Source: Vreelandella titanicae BH1 (GTDB lineage Bacteria; Pseudomonadota; Gammaproteobacteria; Pseudomonadales; Halomonadaceae). Taken from it: a stretch of DNA of 64,000 nucleotides. Location: contig NZ_AOPO01000011.1 in NCBI RefSeq assembly GCF_000336575.1, forward strand, positions 1 through 64,000, written 5' to 3'. Positions 43,003 through 52,268 of this stretch are shown here, piece by piece. The translations under genes and the position numbers were made by a program. The notes below the pieces were generated by a model that made no database searches, had not been told where the DNA came from, and was given only the letters and a program-made list of their open reading frames with translations. Every line of letters starts with the position of its first letter. The first letter of the stretch is position 1.

Positions 43003-43019
43003 GTTCATCTAACGTTCAT
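43003..43019 (+). promoter_or_regulatory. Direct-repeat operator candidate GTTCAT-N5-GTTCAT
   Basis: Two identical hexamers, 11 bp apart, 24 bp before the PepSY gene at 43043. An 11-bp period is the spacing bound by OmpR/PhoB-type regulator dimers; the regulator is encoded two genes downstream. On the other side of the gap, CTGTACG is repeated at 42891 and 42905. Confidence 0.45.
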
Positions 43020-43042
43020 GTTGCCTTTGGCATGCTGACCCT

Positions 43043-43402
43043 ATGAGTAAAATCCTACGCCACTTTAAAAAGCTACTGCGCAGCGTCCCTCGCCGCAACG
43101 TCACTGGGTTAGCCTTGGTGCTGTTGCTGGCGGGTAGCGCGGTGGGTGACCAACATTGGGAGTCGCTACATGGCGAAGTGCGCCGCGGTGAGGTCGTGCC
43201 TCTCGACACTATTTTGGATTGGCTGGAAGCGCACTATATAGGGGAAGTGCTGGAGGTTGAGGTGGAACGTGAAGGGGGTTATGTCGAGTATGAGATCAAA
43301 TTGCTTGGCCCCCAGGGCCAAGTGGTCGAGTTCGAGTTTGATGGCCATAACGGCCAATTGATGGCCATTGAAGGGGTGCGTATCAATGATATGCGCCGCT
43401 AG
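43043..43402 (+). CDS. PepSY-domain protein heading a two-component operon
   Basis: 119 aa with a basic N-terminus and one hydrophobic segment (NVTGLALVLLLAGSAV, residues about 20-35) that is a signal peptide or anchor. The rest is one PepSY domain: EVRRGEVVPLDTILDWLEAHY, then EVEREGGYVEYEIKLLGPQG. It begins the cluster with the response regulator 38 bp later, so it is probably the accessory or target protein of that system, as with other PepSY-linked sensors. Confidence 0.82.
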   Translation: MSKILRHFKKLLRSVPRRNVTGLALVLLLAGSAVGDQHWESLHGEVRRGEVVPLDTILDWLEAHYIGEVLEVEVEREGGYVEYEIKLLGPQGQVVEFEFDGHNGQLMAIEGVRINDMRR

Positions 43403-43440
43403 CCTGTTGATGTCACTTGCCAAAAAAGGGTAGTTAGCCG

Positions 43441-44115
43441 ATGAAGTGTTTGTTGGTAGAGGACGACCAGGCGCTGGCTCGCGAGCTTAGCCAAGCATTG
43501 CGCGATGGCGACTGGCTTGTAGAGCATGCGGCTAACGGTCAGGATGCTGATTTTCTGGTACGCACGGAAGCCTACGACACGCTGATTCTGGATGTCGGAC
43601 TACCCGATGGCGATGGCACTCGCTGGCTTTCGGCATGGCGGGAAGATGGTATCGACCTGCCGGTGTTGATCCTTACCGCCCGGGAACGCTGGGCCGATAA
43701 AGCCGCGGGTTTTACTGCCGGGGCGGATGACTACGTCACAAAACCCTTTGAGCCCGCGGAAGTACTGTTTCGCCTGCGCGCCCTTGTGCGCCGCAGCCAC
43801 GGCCATGCCCATCCAGTACTGAAAGTGGGTGAGTTGAGTTTGGATACCCACACCCAGCACGTCACCTTGGCAGGGCGTCCGGTGGGATTAACCGCCCAGG
43901 AAACCCGACTGCTGGGCTATTTAATGCACGCCGCACCGCGGGTGGTGAGCCGCACCGAGCTCTCGGAGCACGTTTATGACCGCGACCACGAGCCGGACTC
44001 CAACGTGATCGATGTTCAGGTCAGCCGCCTGCGTCGCAAGTTGGGCAGTTGGCGAATTGCCACCCTGCGTGGCCAGGGCTATCGCTTATTAGCAGAAGAG
44101 CCCGCTACCGAATGA
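43441..44115 (+). CDS. OmpR-family response regulator (QseB/PmrA type)
   Basis: 224 aa. Receiver domain: acidic pair EDD at 7-9, phosphorylation Asp in LILDVGLPDGDG near residue 51, Thr in LTAR, Lys in VTKPFEP. DNA-binding winged helix from about residue 125 with LTAQETRLLGYLMHAAPRVV and VIDVQVSRLRRKLG. It controls genes on phosphorylation by the kinase encoded immediately downstream (ATGA overlap). Likely targets include the two PepSY genes. Confidence 0.93.
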   Translation: MKCLLVEDDQALARELSQALRDGDWLVEHAANGQDADFLVRTEAYDTLILDVGLPDGDGTRWLSAWREDGIDLPVLILTARERWADKAAGFTAGADDYVTKPFEPAEVLFRLRALVRRSHGHAHPVLKVGELSLDTHTQHVTLAGRPVGLTAQETRLLGYLMHAAPRVVSRTELSEHVYDRDHEPDSNVIDVQVSRLRRKLGSWRIATLRGQGYRLLAEEPATE

Positions 44116-45500
44116 GTCGACTCAATTCGGTCTGGCCTGAACTTTGGGTAAGGCGCTGGGCAAAGCGCTCTATAAGCCTGCGGCTACTGCTGGCGGTGCT
44201 AGTGATGATAGGGCTAGCGCTGCCCGTTGCGGGCACGCTGCTTTCTCATCATTACCGTGCCTCGGCCACTCAGGCCTTTGATGAGCGCCTGGGGGCCACC
44301 CTCAACGTCATCATGGCGGGCGTTACCTACGACCGCATAGAGCAACAGCTTGTCCATGACCGGGCGCTGGGCGACCCGCGTTTTGACAATGTCTACTCCG
44401 GCTGGTATTGGCAAATCACCGATGGCGAGCAGCATACGTTGGCCTCGCGCTCGCTGTGGGATCAGCGCCTGCCGGTGATTGATAGCGACACTCTTAGCGC
44501 TCGCTCGATACCTGGCCCTCGGGGGCAGTCGCTGCGCGTGGTGGAGCGTGATATCTATTTGGCGCCGTTAGAAACGCCGCTACATATTAGCGTCGCCGCC
44601 CGGGACGATGTGTTGGCCAGGGACATTGGCGAATTTCAGCGCCTGCTGTGGGGCGGTTTAGTGGGCCTGGGCGTGTTGTTGCTTGGCGTATTGGCGCTCC
44701 AGGTACGCTGGGGGCTAGCGCCACTGCGCCGCATGCACGCCAACCTGCATGAGGTGGAGCAGGGGCGCGCCGAGCAGTTAGATACCCGCTTGCCCGACGA
44801 GCTGGCAACGCTTGCTGCCTCAATGAACGCGGTGCTGGCCCGCGATCAGCGCTTGATTGAGCGTGGCCGCCATACCGCTGGCAACCTTGCCCATGCGCTG
44901 AAAACCCCGCTGAGCGTGATGCGCCTGCAGCTACGCCAGTTGCCGGAAGCGAACCGAGCCGCCTGGGAGGTTGAGCTAGAACGCGTGGATAGCGCGGTAC
45001 GTCATCATTTGGCACGCGCTTCAGCGGCGGGCGAAGGCGTTCGCTTTGCGCCCATTGATTTACATGCCACCCTGGCGCCGCTGCTCAATGGGCTGGCCAG
45101 GCTTGCCCAGCGGCGTGGCATTGAGCTGCGCCAAACCTGGGCGGGTGAGATTAAAGTCCATATGGATGGGCAGGATATTCAAGAGCTGGTGGGTAACTTA
45201 ATGGATAACGCGCTGCGCTGGGCGCATAGCGATGTGCAGCTACAGCTAGAGAGTGACGGGCAGCAGTTAACCTTGACCGTTAGCGACGACGGCCCCGGTA
45301 TGAACGAATCAGAGTGCCAGCAGGCGGTGCAGCGCGGTAAACGGTTGGATGAACAGCGTTCGGGCAGTGGCTTGGGTTTGGCCATTGTGACTGATCTTGT
45401 CGCTCTGTATAGCGGCCAACTGCAACTTAGCCGCGCCAGCACTGGTGGGTTAAAAGTCGTGGTGGAGCTGCCCGTCGTCGCGCGTAATCGTCTCGTATAA
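44112..45500 (+). CDS. Sensor histidine kinase
   Basis: 462 aa from ATG 44112, overlapping the regulator stop. Two membrane helices (about 18-40 and 170-195) bound a periplasmic sensor of about 130 residues. HAMP follows, then the phospho-acceptor His in AGNLAHALKTPLSVMR, a PhoQ-like H-box, and the ATPase: N box GNLMDNALRWA, G box SDDGPGMNESE, and SGSGLGLAIV. The signal is unknown. It is the partner of the QseB/PmrA-type regulator. Confidence 0.92.
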   Translation: MSRLNSVWPELWVRRWAKRSISLRLLLAVLVMIGLALPVAGTLLSHHYRASATQAFDERLGATLNVIMAGVTYDRIEQQLVHDRALGDPRFDNVYSGWYWQITDGEQHTLASRSLWDQRLPVIDSDTLSARSIPGPRGQSLRVVERDIYLAPLETPLHISVAARDDVLARDIGEFQRLLWGGLVGLGVLLLGVLALQVRWGLAPLRRMHANLHEVEQGRAEQLDTRLPDELATLAASMNAVLARDQRLIERGRHTAGNLAHALKTPLSVMRLQLRQLPEANRAAWEVELERVDSAVRHHLARASAAGEGVRFAPIDLHATLAPLLNGLARLAQRRGIELRQTWAGEIKVHMDGQDIQELVGNLMDNALRWAHSDVQLQLESDGQQLTLTVSDDGPGMNESECQQAVQRGKRLDEQRSGSGLGLAIVTDLVALYSGQLQLSRASTGGLKVVVELPVVARNRLV

Positions 45501-45519
45501 ATAATGGAGACCGCACCGA

Positions 45520-47439
45520 ATGAATCGTACAGATACGCTGCCCGATATAGTCGCCGGCCCCCTATTAAGACGTATCAGCACTACACGGCTGGTACTTTGG
45601 CTCGTCGCCACTCGGCCACTGAACATGGCATTAGTGCTGCGCCCAGGGCACGCCGATAGCCAGTCAATCGGCTTAGCGCACCACCAGCAGTGCATCCCCA
45701 TCGGTCAGCGGGCCTTTATCTACCTAATTGATTGTGAGCTTGAGTCAGCGCTGCCCTGTGACGAGCGCATCGAGTACGACCTGCAGGTGGGAACACAGCA
45801 GGGCGAGTGGCGCTCTCTGCCCGAGTGGGCGCCGTGGCTCTGTTATGATGGCGCCGCCTATCCTGCCTTTGTGATTGCATCCCGCCATCACCGCCTGATG
45901 CATGGCTCCTGCCGCAAGCCCCATCACGACAGTGCCGATGGCCTGGTGCGCGCCGACAGTTGGCTTGCTGAGCAGCAGTCAGCGCCCACCGAGTGGCCCG
46001 CTTGGCTGCTGATGACCGGTGACCAGGTGTACGCCGACGACGTGGCCGGGCCGATGCTACGCGCCGTGCATGCGTTGATTGAGCGGTTAGGGCTGGTGGA
46101 TGAGCGGCTGGAAGGCGCGACTGTCGACGATAGCCAGGCGCTCTACCGCTCGCCGGATAGCTACTATCGGCGCGCGGAGCTGCTGCCCGATGTGACCAGC
46201 AACGCGGCACTGCGCGAGCGCTTCTTCGGCGGTGTCAAAAAGCCAGTGTTTACCTCGGCGAATGCCCATAATCACTTGATGACGCTGGCTGAAATGCTCG
46301 CCATGTACTGCCTGGTGTGGTCGCCGGTGCCCTGGCAGGTGATTGCCCCTAAAGCGCCTGCCTTAGATGAAAAAGACGCCGAGCTCTATCGTCAGGAGCA
46401 GGCGGTAATCGATGCCTTTGCTGAAGGCTTGCCCCAGTGTGCTCGGGTGATGGCGCATCTGCCCAGCCTGATGATCTTCGATGACCACGACGTTACCGAC
46501 GACTGGAACCTAACCGCCGACTGGGAGCGCGCCGCCTACGGTCACCCGTTCTCTAAACGTATTATCGGTAACGCTCTGGTGGCCTATCTGCTTTGCCAAG
46601 CCTGGGGTAACGATCCGGATAAATTGAACCCGTTAGCCCATCATGCCTTGACCCTGCTGGGTGATGGCGAACAACCGCTAGTCTGCGCTGAACAGGATGG
46701 GCTGATCGAGCGATTGCTGCGTTTTCAGGGCTGGGAGTTTCAGGTGCCCGGCACTCCCGCACTAATTGTGCTGGATACCCGCACCCGACGCTGGCGCAGC
46801 GAACGCAGCCCGCATCGGCCTTCAGGCTTGATGGACTGGGAGGCGCTAATGGAAATGCAGCAGGCGCTAATGGGGGCCAAAAGTGCGGTGATTGTCTCTC
46901 CCGCACCGATGTTCGGCGTCAAGTTGATAGAGGGAATCCAAAAGCTGTTTACCCTTGCCGGTAAGCCGTTGGTGGTGGATGCCGAAAACTGGATGGCGCA
47001 CCGGGGAGCGGCCAATACGCTGCTGCAGATTTGGCGGCACTCCAAAACCCCAGGCAACTACGTGATTCTATCTGGCGACGTGCACTACTCGTTTGTCTAC
47101 GACATTGTGGTGCGTCATCAGCGCCGTTCTCCCCATCTGTGGCAGATCACCTCAAGCGGGATCAAAAACACCTTTCCCAAAAATCTGCTCAATACCTTTG
47201 ACCGGCTCAATCGCTGGCTCTATGCGCCGTGGTCGCCGCTTAATTGGTTCACCAAGCGCCGCAAGCTAAGCGTTCACCCCCGCGATCCTGACCGCGCCAG
47301 CGCGGGTGAACGGCTGTGGAACGCCAGCGGCATTGGCTTAGTAACGCTGGATGAAAAAGGCCACCCTATCGATATCCGACAGCTCGACGCCGACGGTAGC
47401 GAGGTGGTCTTTCCGGCGCGAGAAAAACCGCTCATTTAA
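45520..47439 (+). CDS. PhoD-like metallophosphatase
   Basis: 639 aa. Metal-binding motifs of the alkaline phosphatase D/metallophosphatase group appear in order: MTGDQVYADD near residue 165, MIFDDHDVTDDW near 321, and ILSGDVHYSFVYD near 515. No signal peptide or Tat motif, so unlike classic PhoD it is probably cytoplasmic. It likely hydrolyses phosphomono- or diesters. GGAG lies before the ATG, 20 bp after the kinase stop, so it may share that transcript. Phosphate-linked genes follow. Confidence 0.83.
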   Translation: MNRTDTLPDIVAGPLLRRISTTRLVLWLVATRPLNMALVLRPGHADSQSIGLAHHQQCIPIGQRAFIYLIDCELESALPCDERIEYDLQVGTQQGEWRSLPEWAPWLCYDGAAYPAFVIASRHHRLMHGSCRKPHHDSADGLVRADSWLAEQQSAPTEWPAWLLMTGDQVYADDVAGPMLRAVHALIERLGLVDERLEGATVDDSQALYRSPDSYYRRAELLPDVTSNAALRERFFGGVKKPVFTSANAHNHLMTLAEMLAMYCLVWSPVPWQVIAPKAPALDEKDAELYRQEQAVIDAFAEGLPQCARVMAHLPSLMIFDDHDVTDDWNLTADWERAAYGHPFSKRIIGNALVAYLLCQAWGNDPDKLNPLAHHALTLLGDGEQPLVCAEQDGLIERLLRFQGWEFQVPGTPALIVLDTRTRRWRSERSPHRPSGLMDWEALMEMQQALMGAKSAVIVSPAPMFGVKLIEGIQKLFTLAGKPLVVDAENWMAHRGAANTLLQIWRHSKTPGNYVILSGDVHYSFVYDIVVRHQRRSPHLWQITSSGIKNTFPKNLLNTFDRLNRWLYAPWSPLNWFTKRRKLSVHPRDPDRASAGERLWNASGIGLVTLDEKGHPIDIRQLDADGSEVVFPAREKPLI

Positions 47440-47476
47440 CGTCAGTGTAGCGTCAACTGACTGATGTCCTTGATGA

Positions 47477-47494
47477 TTGTCATTATAGCGTCAC
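47477..47494 (+). promoter_or_regulatory. Pho-box-like site
   Basis: TTGTCAT-tata-GCGTCAC matches the 7-4-7 PhoB box (CTGTCAT, AT-rich spacer, CTGTCAC) at 11 of 14 repeat positions. It lies 108 bp before the EAL-CBS-GGDEF gene and 38 bp after the PhoD-like gene. No clear -10 is at the usual distance. Confidence 0.5.
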
Positions 47495-47601
47495 AAAAAT
47501 GACGCACGCTTGCTTGCAGCTTATCAACCAACTCCAGGGAAGGTGACACATCATAGGAACCACCGCTGGTTATTAGGGTGGCAGAATAGGGCAGCAGGCA
47601 A

Positions 47602-49359
47602 ATGACCGCACAAGAATCGCAGTGGTTGCAAAAGATTATTGCAACAGAAGAGTTGCACGTGCTCTTTCAGCCCATTGTGGATGCCAGCCAGCAGGCGATT
47701 TATGGCTACGAAGCACTGATTCGTGGGCCTAAAACATCGCCGCTTCACTCGCCGTTACGACTGTTTGAAGTAGCCACTCAGGCCGGAAAGCTGGTGGAAT
47801 TAGATATACTCTGCCGACGGTTAGCCATCTACCGCTTTGCAGAGCTCGATCTGCCGGGCCTGCTGTTTCTTAACGTTATGCCGTTGACGATCGTAGAGCG
47901 TGATTTTCGCGAAGGCTTAACGCTTGGCTTTATTCGTGACAGCGGCTTGCCCCCAGAGCGGGTGGTGATCGAGCTCACTGAACACGTGCCAATCCACGAC
48001 TACGAGCTAATGCGCCAAGCGGTGGATCACTACCGCACCATGGGCTTCCAGGTGGCGCTGGATGACCTCGGTGCAGGTCACTCAAGCCTGCGCCACTGGT
48101 CGGAGCTGCGCCCGGATTTCGTTAAACTCGACCGACACTTTATCTCCGGCATTGACCAGGATCCTGCCAAGCGAGAGTTCCTGCGTTCGATTCTCGATGT
48201 GGCGCGTAGCCTGGACTGCCAAGTGATCGCCGAAGGGGTGGAGACCGCTGCTGAGCATCTTTGCTTGTGGGAACTCGACCGTGGGCTCGCACTACTACAA
48301 GGCTTCTATTTCGCCCGACCCAACCAGCAGCCGCCTTTAGAACTCAATATGGTGCTGCCAGCGAGCACCCAATTAAAAAGCCCTGCGGGTCGCACCACGC
48401 GCTCGATTTTACGGGCTACCGATGCCATAACTACGGATTGCGCAGTGCCGTATATCTCCGAGCGATTTCGCCAACAACCCAGTTTGCGCTGCGTGGCCGT
48501 GCTGGAGAATGGTAAGCCCGTGGCTGTGGTGCGACGCAACTCGTTTTTAACTCTATTTACCAACCCCTATAGCCATTCGCTTTATGCCAAGCGCCGTGTG
48601 CTGGACGTTGCTGATGCACGCATGCTGGTGGCCGAAGCGGATACTCCGCTTGAGATTTTGAGTCAGAAGTTGACCGACAGCCGGGATATTGAGCAAGAGG
48701 ACTTTGTCATCGTTAACGCTAACGGTGACTACCTGGGGATGGGCAATATCGTTGACCTTTTGCGTGAGATTACCGCGATTCAGGTGCGCCAAGCGCGGCA
48801 TGCCAACCCGCTCACCGGCCTGCCGGGTAATATCCTGATCAATGAAACCCTGGCGGCTTATTTGGCCTCCGGGCATGGGTTTGCTGCGGCCTATGTTGAC
48901 TTGGATAACTTTAAAGCCTTTAACGATGCCTATGGCTACGCCCGAGGTGACCACATCATCATTTCGCTATCGCGGCTGCTGCAAGCACAGGTAGAGAATG
49001 CCGGGGGCTTTATTGGCCATATTGGCGGCGATGATTTTATGATGTTGCTGCCGCTTGAGTACTGGGAAAGTGTTTGTCAGCAAATTCTACACTCATTCGA
49101 GGTGATGGCTCCGGGCTTCTATGAAGAGGCTGACCGCCTTCAGGGCGGGATTCACATCGAAAACCGTCAAAATAGAATGACGTTTTTTCCCTTTGTGAGC
49201 GTCTCGATTGCGGTAAAACCCATCCATGATACGACTACCTGCCAATCGCTGGATATCGCAGGCGAGCTTTCTGAGCTGAAGCACCAGGCCAAAAAAATTC
49301 CCGGTAACAGCCTGTTTGTAGAGCGCCGCGGTCACGAGGCTTTTCAAGCTGTAGATTAA
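47602..49359 (+). CDS. c-di-GMP protein with EAL, CBS and GGDEF domains
   Basis: 585 aa in the order EAL (about 10-250), CBS pair (270-400), GGDEF (410-575). EAL: YEALIRGP, LFLNVMP, VIELTEH, DDLGAGHSS, FVKLDRHF, AEGVET; the metal- and substrate-binding residues are all present, so phosphodiesterase activity is expected. The GGDEF domain has NPLTGLPGN and GGDDF, with Asp for Glu at position four, so cyclase activity is doubtful and it may act as a GTP sensor. CBS domains bind adenosyl nucleotides. Soluble; no membrane helix. Located among phosphate-uptake genes behind a Pho-box-like site. Confidence 0.9.
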   Translation: MTAQESQWLQKIIATEELHVLFQPIVDASQQAIYGYEALIRGPKTSPLHSPLRLFEVATQAGKLVELDILCRRLAIYRFAELDLPGLLFLNVMPLTIVERDFREGLTLGFIRDSGLPPERVVIELTEHVPIHDYELMRQAVDHYRTMGFQVALDDLGAGHSSLRHWSELRPDFVKLDRHFISGIDQDPAKREFLRSILDVARSLDCQVIAEGVETAAEHLCLWELDRGLALLQGFYFARPNQQPPLELNMVLPASTQLKSPAGRTTRSILRATDAITTDCAVPYISERFRQQPSLRCVAVLENGKPVAVVRRNSFLTLFTNPYSHSLYAKRRVLDVADARMLVAEADTPLEILSQKLTDSRDIEQEDFVIVNANGDYLGMGNIVDLLREITAIQVRQARHANPLTGLPGNILINETLAAYLASGHGFAAAYVDLDNFKAFNDAYGYARGDHIIISLSRLLQAQVENAGGFIGHIGGDDFMMLLPLEYWESVCQQILHSFEVMAPGFYEEADRLQGGIHIENRQNRMTFFPFVSVSIAVKPIHDTTTCQSLDIAGELSELKHQAKKIPGNSLFVERRGHEAFQAVD

Positions 49360-49420
49360 CTGTCCTTCGCCAAAACGTCACGAAGTGGTCATATAAGTGC
49401 CCCATTTCTGTCATCTGGAG

Positions 49421-49438
49421 TCGTCAGGATGTTGTCAT
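49421..49438 (+). promoter_or_regulatory. Pho-box-like repeats before phnD
   Basis: TCGTCAG-gatg-TTGTCAT has the 7-4-7 spacing of a PhoB box with GTCA in both halves; a perfect half-site CTGTCAT stands at 49408-49414. The phnD start is 35 bp downstream. Confidence 0.45.
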
Positions 49439-49473
49439 CTTTTAATAACTCTACAGAACGCTACAGGTGACCC

Positions 49474-50439
49474 ATGCAGACATTATCCCTCTCCCGCACG
49501 TTAATCAGTGCCGCCGTTGCCAGTGCCTTCGCTTTGGCCGCAGTGAACGCCTCTGCGGATCTGTCTTCACGCTATGTGGATAACGATGGCGATATGGTCG
49601 CCGATGTCCCCAGCGACGAGTCACAGTGGGTTGACCCGGATACCTTGGTGTTTGCCTATACACCGGTTGAAGATCCTGCGGTTTACGCTGATGTCTGGTC
49701 TGGTTTTTTGGATCACCTGAGCGAAGCCACCGGTAAAAAAGTGCAGTTCTTTCCGGTTCAGTCCAACGCTGCCCAGCAGGAAGCGCTGCGCGCTGGCCGT
49801 CTCCACGTAGCCGGTTTCAATACCGGCGGCGTACCGGTCGCGGTTAACTGCGGTGGTTTCCGCCCTTTCGCCATGATGGCCGCGGAAGATGGCAGCTTTG
49901 GTTATGAGATGGAGATTATCACCTACCCAGGAAGCGGCATTGAAGCCGTTGAAGACTTGCAGGGTCGCCAACTAGCGTTTACCTCAGAGACTTCCAACTC
50001 TGGCTTCCGCGCCCCCTCTGCGCTGCTGCGCTCTGAGTACGGTATGGAAGCGGGGGAAGATTTTGAGACCGCTTTCTCTGGTTCTCACGACAACTCCATT
50101 CTCGGCGTGGTCAACGAAGACTACGACGCGGCGGCGATTGCTAACTCCGTGGGCAAGCGGATGATTTCCCGCGGTGTAGTGAACGAAGGTGATTACGACA
50201 TTATCTACACCTCACAAACCTTCCCCACCACCGCTTACGGGCTGGCGAATAACCTGAACCCGGAACTTGCCGAGAAGATTCAGGATGCGTTCTTCAGCTA
50301 CGACTGGGAAGGCACTGCCCTAGAGTCAGAATTCGCCAACTCCGGTGAAGCGCAGTTTATTCCGATTACTTATCAGGATAACTGGGCGGTTATCCGCACC
50401 ATCGCTGACGCCAACGGCGTGACCTACGACTGCGATTAA
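49474..50439 (+). CDS. phnD: Phosphonate/phosphite-type ABC transporter, binding protein
   Basis: 321 aa periplasmic protein. Signal peptide 1-28 with a cut after NASA. The PhnD core shows FAYTPVEDPAVYADVW, HVAGFNTGGVPVAVNC, QLAFTSETSNSGFRAPSALL and FSGSHDNSILGV. The ligand is a phosphonate, phosphite or phosphate-like oxyanion; which one cannot be read. First gene of a phnD-phnC-phnE-phnE unit, behind Pho-box-like repeats and followed by a strong intercistronic hairpin. Confidence 0.88.
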   Translation: MQTLSLSRTLISAAVASAFALAAVNASADLSSRYVDNDGDMVADVPSDESQWVDPDTLVFAYTPVEDPAVYADVWSGFLDHLSEATGKKVQFFPVQSNAAQQEALRAGRLHVAGFNTGGVPVAVNCGGFRPFAMMAAEDGSFGYEMEIITYPGSGIEAVEDLQGRQLAFTSETSNSGFRAPSALLRSEYGMEAGEDFETAFSGSHDNSILGVVNEDYDAAAIANSVGKRMISRGVVNEGDYDIIYTSQTFPTTAYGLANNLNPELAEKIQDAFFSYDWEGTALESEFANSGEAQFIPITYQDNWAVIRTIADANGVTYDCD

Positions 50440-50464
50440 TCTTTAAGCAGTACCCCAATACGAT

Positions 50465-50490
50465 CGGCCAGAAGGGCAACCTTCTGGCCG
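50465..50490 (+). other. Intercistronic GNRA hairpin between phnD and phnC
   Basis: Perfect 11-pair stem CGGCCAGAAGG / CCTTCTGGCCG closed by a GCAA tetraloop, 25 bp after phnD. No T-tract. It probably protects the phnD message and lowers read-through into phnC. Confidence 0.75.
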
Positions 50491-50516
50491 AACCGCTATG
50501 TAGATGAGGCACTTCC

Positions 50517-51377
50517 ATGTTGACACTCACCGGCGTTGGTAAACGTTACCCTACCGGGGATCGAGCGCTGACGGATATTGAACTAACGCTGCCCAAAGGC
50601 CAAGTGATGGCGCTGATTGGTCCATCTGGCGCGGGTAAAAGCACACTGATTCGCTGTGTGAACCGGTTGGTTGAGCCTACTCAGGGCAGTATTCGCCTGG
50701 ACGGCACGGAACTGACAAAGCTCTCGGGACATAAGCTGCGTCATGCCCGCCGCTCCATGGGAATGATTTTTCAAGAGTATGCGTTAGTAGACCGCCTAAC
50801 CGTGATGGAAAACGTGCTTTCAGGTCAGCTCGGTTACGTGGGCTTTTGGCGCAGCTTCCTGCGCCGCTACCCGCAGGAGGCTGTGATTGAAGCCTTCCGT
50901 CTATTGGAGCGAGTGGGGTTGCCGCATGCCATCGATAAACGTGCCGATGCCCTGTCTGGCGGCCAGCGCCAGCGGGTGGGTATCGCCAGGGCGCTCCTGC
51001 AAAGCCCCAAGCTGTTGCTGGTGGATGAACCCACCGCCAGCCTTGACCCAAAAACTTCGCGCCAAATCATGCGTTTGATTCGTGAGCTGTGCGCAGAGCG
51101 AGAACTGGCGGCGATCATCAATATTCACGACGTAGCGCTGGCCCAGCAATTTGCTGACCGCATTGTCGGCCTGCGGGCGGGTGAAATCGTCTTTGATGGC
51201 CTTCCCAGCGAACTCACCAGTGAGATCCTCACCACGATTTATGGTGAAGAGGACTGGGACACCACGCCTGAGCCAATGGACGAAGAAGTCAGCGGCGATG
51301 AGACGACTAACACTGCTCCGATTAATCCTCCCTACGCGCGGGTGATGTCGTCAATCGAAGCGGGGGCAGCACGATGA
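50517..51377 (+). CDS. phnC: Phosphonate-type ABC transporter, ATPase
   Basis: 286 aa. Walker [10 protein letters not shown] near residue 39, signature [16 protein letters not shown] near 150, Walker [13 protein letters not shown], switch His in INIHDVALA. The run [26 protein letters not shown] is characteristic of PhnC. About 40 extra residues at the C-terminus are rich in acidic amino acids and seem non-conserved. Overlaps phnE by 4 bp. Confidence 0.92.
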   Translation: MLTLTGVGKRYPTGDRALTDIELTLPKGQVMALIGPSGAGKSTLIRCVNRLVEPTQGSIRLDGTELTKLSGHKLRHARRSMGMIFQEYALVDRLTVMENVLSGQLGYVGFWRSFLRRYPQEAVIEAFRLLERVGLPHAIDKRADALSGGQRQRVGIARALLQSPKLLLVDEPTASLDPKTSRQIMRLIRELCAERELAAIINIHDVALAQQFADRIVGLRAGEIVFDGLPSELTSEILTTIYGEEDWDTTPEPMDEEVSGDETTNTAPINPPYARVMSSIEAGAAR

Positions 51378-52192
51378 GCGAGCAGGCACGCCAGCAGGCG
51401 GCGCAGCGCGGTCAGTGGCGGCGACTACCGCTAATTGACAGTCCTCGCTTGCGCTGGGGGCTTGCCATTGGTGCAGTGGTGTATCTGTTTTTAGCGCTTG
51501 CCTCGGTAGAGGTGAACTGGGAACGGGTGGCGGAAGGCGCGGGCCGGGCGGTTAATTTTTTAGGCGCCTTTATGCAGCCTGACTTTGTCAGCCGCTACGA
51601 CGATATCGTTGCGGGCTTGCTGGAAAGTTTGACCATGACGCTCACCTCCACGGTATTGGGTGTACTGCTGGCGATCCCCGTGGGTTTAGGGGCAGCGCGT
51701 AACATTTCACCACTGCCGATCTACTTTGTGTGCCGCGCGATTATCGCCGTTTCGCGTACGTTCCAGGAGATCATCATTGCGATTCTGTTTGTGGTGATGT
51801 TCGGCTTCGGGCCCTTTGCGGGCATGATTACTCTGGCCTTCGCGACGATTGGCTTTATGGCCAAGCTACTGGCGGAAGATATTGAAGATTTGGATTGGCG
51901 GCAGGTAGAAGCAGTACGCGCCACGGGCGCCAGTTGGTGGCAAACCATGAACCACGCCGTGCAGCCCCAGGTCATGCCGCGTTTGATCGGGCTCTCCATG
52001 TACCGTTTGGATATCAACTTCCGTGAGTCCTCGGTGATTGGCATTGTCGGCGCAGGCGGTATTGGCGCCACGCTGAATACCTCGCTGAGCCGCTATGAGT
52101 ACGACACCTCCGCGGCGATTCTGCTGATTATCATCGCCATTGTGCTGCTGTGCGAGTACAGCTCAAGCCATGTCCGCCGCTGGACGCAGTAA
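51374..52192 (+). CDS. phnE: Phosphonate-type ABC transporter, permease 1
   Basis: 272 aa with about six membrane helices. The PhnE loop is clear: [26 protein letters not shown] and [23 protein letters not shown] near the end. It overlaps phnC by 4 bp. A second PhnE-type permease follows after a tandem-repeat gap, so the channel is likely a heterodimer. Confidence 0.9.
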   Translation: MSEQARQQAAQRGQWRRLPLIDSPRLRWGLAIGAVVYLFLALASVEVNWERVAEGAGRAVNFLGAFMQPDFVSRYDDIVAGLLESLTMTLTSTVLGVLLAIPVGLGAARNISPLPIYFVCRAIIAVSRTFQEIIIAILFVVMFGFGPFAGMITLAFATIGFMAKLLAEDIEDLDWRQVEAVRATGASWWQTMNHAVQPQVMPRLIGLSMYRLDINFRESSVIGIVGAGGIGATLNTSLSRYEYDTSAAILLIIIAIVLLCEYSSSHVRRWTQ

Positions 52193-52247
52193 ACGCTGAT
52201 TCAGTAAACGCTGATTCAGTAACTGCTGGATCCGTAATTTCTGGCCC
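52188..52247 (+). repeat. Tandem 15-bp repeats between the two phnE genes
   Basis: AGTAAACGCTGATTC occurs at 52188-52202 and 52203-52217 identically, then AGTAACTGCTGGATC (52218-52232) and a more decayed fourth unit (52233-52247). The first unit contains the stop codon of the first permease gene. Confidence 0.85.
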
Positions 52248-52268
52248 CTTAATTTGTCGAGAGTTTAA

